From: JACVCK01 sp041940385
Lineage (GTDB): Bacteria > Planctomycetota > Phycisphaerae > Phycisphaerales > UBA1924
Reading direction: 5' to 3'
Assembly (NCBI GenBank): GCA_041940385.1
Contig: JBGTSD010000011.1
Coordinates: 1 to 54,020 of the forward strand
Length of the DNA: 54,020 bases
Shown: positions 50,691-54,020 of the stretch, one piece after another
How the letters are laid out: each line of letters begins with the position of its first letter
How positions within the stretch are numbered: position 1 is the first letter of the stretch
Position numbers and translations under genes: made by a program
Notes under the pieces: generated by a model
Databases searched by the model: none
Seen by the model: only the letters and a program-made list of their open reading frames with translations
Told to the model about the DNA's origin: nothing

Positions 50691-50855
50691 CTCGGGGGGA
50701 GTGAACGCAGAGGCCGCGGAGCGCGCAGAGGACGCAGAGATGGGAATGGGTTGGGTGGCACACTGCGGCGCTTCGCCGCGGTGTGGGTCTGGGGGGAGTG
50801 AACACGAAGGACGCGAAGGGACGCGAAGGGGAGGAGGGGCGATCCCTTCGCCGAG

Positions 50856-50921
50856 CCCCGAGCGCGAGCGAGTGGGTTGGGACGCTTAAACGTGCAAGGG
50901 CCCGCTCGCTGGCGCTCGGGG
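50856..50921. repeat. Imperfect hairpin, 21-bp arms
   Basis: Arms 50856-50876 and 50901-50921 are reverse complements at about 19 of 21 positions, with a 24-base loop. It lies between the two parS-like sites. No T tract follows. Confidence 0.75.
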
Positions 50922-50947
50922 TTCGGAAGAGCGCGAGCGATGTGAGT

Positions 50948-50961
50948 GTTCCACGTGGAAC
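50948..50961. promoter_or_regulatory. parS-like ParB-binding site 2
   Basis: GTTCCACGTGGAAC, a perfect 14-bp palindrome, 272 bases (centre to centre) from site 1. One outer base pair is lost compared with site 1. Confidence 0.72.
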
Positions 50962-51188
50962 TCACCTATTTGGTGGGGTTTGGATGACCGCGTTTGTGCG
51001 CAGATTTGTTGTTATGCGCCTGGAAAGGACAGGTCTGTGCGCAGAGTTGATGTCATGCGCGCGGACTGGCCGCGGGCGGCGCCAGGGTTGCAACCGGGGG
51101 AGAGAGCACGCTTCCTGACGGGCGCGTCTCGCATGCCGCGCGCCGGCTGGAAGCCGGCGGCTCGGAGGGGGCGGGGTAGGATGGGGCG

Positions 51189-51650
51189 ATGGCTCGGGAG
51201 TGGTACGCCGATGGTCTTCGATTTGAATGCACCCTGTGCGGCAACTGCTGCACGGGGCCGGAGGGGTATGTCTTGATTTCGAGGGAAGAAATCAAGGCTG
51301 CGGCGGCGAAGGTGGGGATGGAGGTCGGTGAGTTCATGGTGCGGTACGTGCACAAGGTTCCGGAGGGGCTTTCGCTGAACGAGCGCGAGACGGAGCACGG
51401 GATGGACTGCGTGTTCTTGGATCGCGAGTCGATGCCGGGGAAGGCGGTGTGCGGGTTGTACGAGGCGAGGCCGCTGCAGTGCCGCACGTTCCCGTGGTGG
51501 CCGGAGAACCTGAAGAGCGAGAACACGTGGAAGCGGACGGCGCGGGGTTGCGAGGGGATCGGGCGCGGGCCGGTGGTGCGGATCGAGGAGATCCGGATTC
51601 AGCGTGAGCTTCAGGAGCGCGATACGCCGAGCGGCGGGCCGTCTCGATGA
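51189..51650 (+). CDS. YkgJ family cysteine-cluster protein
   Basis: A 153-residue protein with FECTLCGNCCTGPEGYVLIS at the N-terminus, then a Cys in MDCVFLD, CGLYEARPLQCRTFPWWP and a late Cys in ARGCEGIG. This is the CxxCxxCC...C...C pattern of the UPF0153/YkgJ family, thought to bind a metal or Fe-S cluster. The physiological role is unknown. Its stop overlaps the next start as ATGA. Confidence 0.85.
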   Translation: MAREWYADGLRFECTLCGNCCTGPEGYVLISREEIKAAAAKVGMEVGEFMVRYVHKVPEGLSLNERETEHGMDCVFLDRESMPGKAVCGLYEARPLQCRTFPWWPENLKSENTWKRTARGCEGIGRGPVVRIEEIRIQRELQERDTPSGGPSR

Positions 51651-52171
51651 CCCCCGCCCCCGGCCCCGCCCCCGGAAGGTTTGATCCGGGAGATATCGCG
51701 GCGGCGCGGGAGTGGTTGCGCGCAGTGGAGCGCGCGGATGTGGTCGAGGCCCTCGAGGGGATCTATGCGCACATCGCGGACGATGTGACGCGTCGCGGGC
51801 CGGTGTGCTGGGCGTCGGGGCGGTGCTGCAACTTTGAGAAGACGGGGCACCGGCTGTACGTCACGGGGCTCGAGGCGGCGTGGTGCGTGCTTGGGATGCG
51901 CGATTCGGGCGCGGCGACGATGGAGGGCATCGCGGCGGCGCGGGAGCGCGGCGGGTGTCCGTTCCAGGTGGGGAACCTGTGCGGCGCGCGCGAGGTGAGG
52001 CCGGTGGGGTGCCGCGTGTATTTCTGTGATCGCTCGGCGCAGGTGTGGCAGCGGGAACTCAGCGAGGCGGCGCTGCGGGATGTGCGGGCGCTGCACGAGG
52101 CGGAGCGGCTCGAGTATCGGTACGGGGAGTGGAGGGGGATGTTGGAGTTGGTGGTGGGGGCGGGGGGTTGA
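51647..52171 (+). CDS. Second, divergent YkgJ-like cysteine-cluster protein
   Basis: A 174-residue protein coupled to the previous gene by an ATGA overlap. It has CWASGRCCNFEKTGHRLYVTGLE and CPFQVGNLCGAREVRPVGCRVYFCD, a cysteine arrangement like YkgJ but with wider first spacing (CxxxxCC). A 25-residue Pro/Ala/Gly-rich N-terminus precedes it. It may partner with the upstream protein in one metal-binding complex; this is inference. Confidence 0.72.
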   Translation: MTPAPGPAPGRFDPGDIAAAREWLRAVERADVVEALEGIYAHIADDVTRRGPVCWASGRCCNFEKTGHRLYVTGLEAAWCVLGMRDSGAATMEGIAAARERGGCPFQVGNLCGAREVRPVGCRVYFCDRSAQVWQRELSEAALRDVRALHEAERLEYRYGEWRGMLELVVGAGG

Positions 52172-52500
52172 TGATCTCGTGCCACGAAGTGGTGGAGGCA
52201 CGTAGCCGGGGGCGCGAGCCCCGGAGCGGGTGCGCGAGGAGATCGGGCGCCGCGCAGCGGTGCAGGCAGAATGAGAACTCAATTGGACGTTCGATGCCGC
52301 CCGCACCGCTGCGCGGCGCAGACGGGATACGCGCGGGCATCCGGGGGCTTGCGCCCCCGGCTATGTGCCTGCGCCGCGTTGCGGCGGGGAATCAATCAAA
52401 ACGAGTGGGGGGCCGGTCTGCCAGCGCTCTTGTCGGGCCGCGCATGGAACGATCGAAATGTCGTGTGAGCTCCGCCCAAGCTAGCCATTCTTGATTGGCT
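52172..52500. other. Gene-free stretch with a long inverted repeat
   Basis: 329 bases between the second YkgJ-like gene and the small membrane protein. It is dominated by the inverted repeat 52194-52372; the remaining 130 bases show no gene, terminator or promoter I would support. Confidence 0.6.
52194..52372. repeat. Imperfect inverted repeat with nested hairpins (REP-like pair)
   Basis: The left arm 52194-52268 and right arm 52295-52372 are reverse complements over about 75 bases with some mismatches and small gaps. Each arm carries its own small palindrome around CCGGGGGC...GCCCCGG. The conserved outer motif is AGGCACRTAGCCGGGGGCGC. It resembles a pair of REP/MITE-type units in opposite orientation. 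Confidence 0.75.
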
Positions 52501-52839
52501 TCAGTCTGTGGCCAGCTGCGCTTCACGCACCTTGCCATCGTCGCCCAGTCGCACGATCAGCCATGAAGAGTCGATCCCAAAATACGACCCTTCGTCAGGA
52601 CCGAGAATGAAGGCATGATCCCACTCGCGGAAATAGCCATCTTGGTCCGGCGGCCCGAATTGTTCGACGAGCATGGGGAGGTCGAAGGTGTAGACTTTAC
52701 CGGTCTTGATGAGATGCCGTGCTCGGCTCGTGAGCGATTGCGGCGAGGACGATCTCCACGCGATTGCTAGTGCGAACAAGCACAAGACGATGGCGGCGGC
52801 GCCCGCCGCTCGTCGCATTCGTCGTGGAGATGTGCTCAT
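52501..52839 (-). CDS. Small single-pass membrane protein, unknown
   Basis: A 112-residue protein with a basic start (MSTSPRRMRR), one transmembrane segment (about 12-28, AAGAAAIVLCLFALAIAW) and a soluble domain with VYTFDLPMLVEQFGPPDQDGYF and FGIDSSWLIVRLGDDGKV. The last part suggests a small beta domain such as a SmpA/BamE-like or DUF fold, which I cannot confirm. ATG 52839 is used. It lies 77 bases downstream of accC on the same strand. Confidence 0.6.
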   Translation of the reverse strand: MSTSPRRMRRAAGAAAIVLCLFALAIAWRSSSPQSLTSRARHLIKTGKVYTFDLPMLVEQFGPPDQDGYFREWDHAFILGPDEGSYFGIDSSWLIVRLGDDGKVREAQLATD

Positions 52840-52916
52840 CCAAATTCCACTCGATGTGCGGCCGGCGCTGGTCGATCCGCCTCTTCGTCGAGGACTCTTC
52901 AGAGGCGGCTTCCGGT

Positions 52917-54020
52917 TTACGCCTTCAGCAGGCGCTCGAGGAAGTGGATGTCCATGCCGCCTTGCTGGAAGGCGCTGTTGCGCATGAGTTGCTGGTGGAG
53001 GGGGATGGTCGTCTTGATGGGTTCGATGACCATCTCGCTGAGGGCGCGGTCCATGCGGGCGATGGCTTGCGCGCGGTCGGGGGCGTGGACGATGAGCTTG
53101 CCGATCATGGAGTCGTAGTTGGGCGGGACGCGATAGCCGGCGACGACGTGGCTGTCGAGGCGCACGCCGGGGCCGCCGGGGGCTTCGAAGCGGGTGATGT
53201 TGCCCGGGGAGGGCGCGAAGTTGCGCGCGGGGTCTTCGGCGTTGATGCGGCACTCGATGGCCGCGCCTTCCTTGCGGATGTCGCGCTGCTTGAAGGGCAG
53301 CGGCTGACCGCTGGCGACCATGACCTGGGTCTTGACGAGGTCGACGCCGGTGACCATTTCGGTGACAGGGTGCTCGACCTGGAGGCGCGTGTTCACTTCC
53401 AGCATGTAGAAGTTCTGGCGCTCGTCCATGAGGAATTCGACGGTCGCGGCGCCGGCGTACTTGGCGCCCTTGATGAGGCGCGCGGCGGCCTTGCAGACTT
53501 CCTCGATTTTCTTGGGATCGACGCCGGGCGCGGGCGACTCTTCGATGAGCTTCTGGTGGCGGCGCTGGGTGGAGCAGTCGCGCTCCCAGAGGTGGACGGC
53601 GTTGCCGTGCTTGTCGCCGATGACCTGGACTTCGACGTGGCGCGCGGACTCGAGGAACTTCTCGATGTAGACGGCGCCGTTGCCGAAGGCGGCCTCGGCC
53701 TCGTTGGCGGCTTGTTTCAAGCCGGACTTGAGGGCGGCTTCGTTGTGGGCGACGCGCATGCCGCGGCCGCCGCCGCCGGCGGAGGCCTTGATGATGACGG
53801 GGTAGCCGATCTTGGCGGCGACCTTAACGGCGGTGGGTTCGTCGGTGATGGCGCCGTCGGAGCCGGGGAAGATCGGGACCTTGTTGTCGCGCGCCATCCT
53901 CTTGCAGGAGACCTTGTCGCCGAGGAGCGCCATCGCTTCGGGCGAGGGGCCGATGAACTCGATCTTGCAGTCGCGGCAGACCTCGGCGAAGTGGGCGTTC
54001 TCGGAGAGGAAGCCGTAGCC
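52917..54020 (-). CDS. accC: Acetyl-CoA carboxylase biotin carboxylase subunit, C-terminal part (cut by window edge)
   Basis: Biotin carboxylase of fatty acid synthesis. The frame is open to the right edge, so about 80 N-terminal residues are missing. The visible part starts at GYGFLSENAHFAE and includes the ATP-grasp motifs IKASAGGGGRGMR, HVEVQVIGDKHGN, ERDCSTQRRHQKLIEESP, NFYMLEVNTRLQVEHPVTEMVTGVDLV and RINAEDP. It ends LERLLKA, with no biotin carrier domain, so it is AccC rather than pyruvate or propionyl-CoA carboxylase. accB would lie upstream, outside the window. Confidence 0.95.
   Translation of the reverse strand, partial: GYGFLSENAHFAEVCRDCKIEFIGPSPEAMALLGDKVSCKRMARDNKVPIFPGSDGAITDEPTAVKVAAKIGYPVIIKASAGGGGRGMRVAHNEAALKSGLKQAANEAEAAFGNGAVYIEKFLESARHVEVQVIGDKHGNAVHLWERDCSTQRRHQKLIEESPAPGVDPKKIEEVCKAAARLIKGAKYAGAATVEFLMDERQNFYMLEVNTRLQVEHPVTEMVTGVDLVKTQVMVASGQPLPFKQRDIRKEGAAIECRINAEDPARNFAPSPGNITRFEAPGGPGVRLDSHVVAGYRVPPNYDSMIGKLIVHAPDRAQAIARMDRALSEMVIEPIKTTIPLHQQLMRNSAFQQGGMDIHFLERLLKA

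Larger units (their letters stand above)
50656..51188. other. Gene-free stretch with parS-like sites, hairpins and short repeats
   Basis: 533 bases between lpxI and the first YkgJ-like gene. Contents: two parS-like palindromes (50675-50690, 50948-50961), runs of GCAGAGG- and ACGCGAAGG-type short repeats (50703-50832), a 12-bp stem with a 3-base loop (50759-50785) and a long imperfect hairpin (50856-50921). No gene or DnaA box was seen. Confidence 0.7.

Overview
The window is GC-rich bacterial chromosome, almost certainly from a planctomycete of the Phycisphaerae type. Two secreted proteins end in the dockerin-like 'DxNxDGxxxFxDLNLVxxxFG' double repeat, one followed by a PAPG/TM/RRRR sorting tail and one preceded by NxxGxxxF repeats, a combination typical of that class. 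LpxI, MlaF/MlaD, a P-ring-like lipoprotein and an OmpA-type lipoprotein indicate a diderm envelope. Many genes start with GTG or TTG behind clear Shine-Dalgarno sites. No CRISPR array, transposase or phage gene was seen.

Layout. 1-7260 (minus): the 3' part of recG, an OmpA-like lipoprotein, then a tightly packed mlaF-mlaD-xseA-xseB-pilD run read right to left with start/stop overlaps. 7279-15905 (plus): Nudix hydrolase, site-2 protease, rhomboid, tgt, yajC, secDF and a LysM protein, a membrane-protein and secretion cluster. 15909-22614 (minus): smc, a FlgI-like lipoprotein and elbB. 22883-28512 (plus): two large secreted dockerin proteins, each closed by the same 10-bp terminator stem. 28641-31147: tRNA-Val(CAC), tRNA-Pro(CGG) and a small GIY-YIG gene, then a cystathionine gamma-synthase-like gene, then a truncated second copy of the GIY-YIG gene that carries the last bases of the tRNA, and a DUF4375 gene. 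31449-35824 (plus): a double-domain KaiC-like ATPase, a histidine kinase, a single-domain response regulator and a nitrilase-family hydrolase.

35880-46578 is accessory-like: VOC protein, DUF1801, a desaturase divergent from a cytochrome P450, an AT-richer orphan gene, a TetR regulator divergent from an SDR gene with two matching operators, an esterase, OsmC, DUF1330, an SOS-associated peptidase and a GNAT. 46718-49405: an exported protein, rpmA, obgE and a TlyA-like methyltransferase. 49418-49703 holds a short minus-strand transcription unit with promoter, 17-codon ORF and terminator, not explained by any known gene. 49798-50655 is lpxI, followed by a gene-free stretch with two parS-like palindromes, a long hairpin and short repeats. 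The right end holds two YkgJ-like cysteine-cluster genes, a long inverted repeat, a small membrane protein and the 3' part of accC.

The most interesting points are the short promoter-ORF-terminator unit before tlyA, the parS-like cluster, the tRNA-anchored duplication, the KaiC/kinase/regulator module, and the tail shared by two unrelated intramembrane proteases. All assignments come from reading motifs by eye; no search was run.
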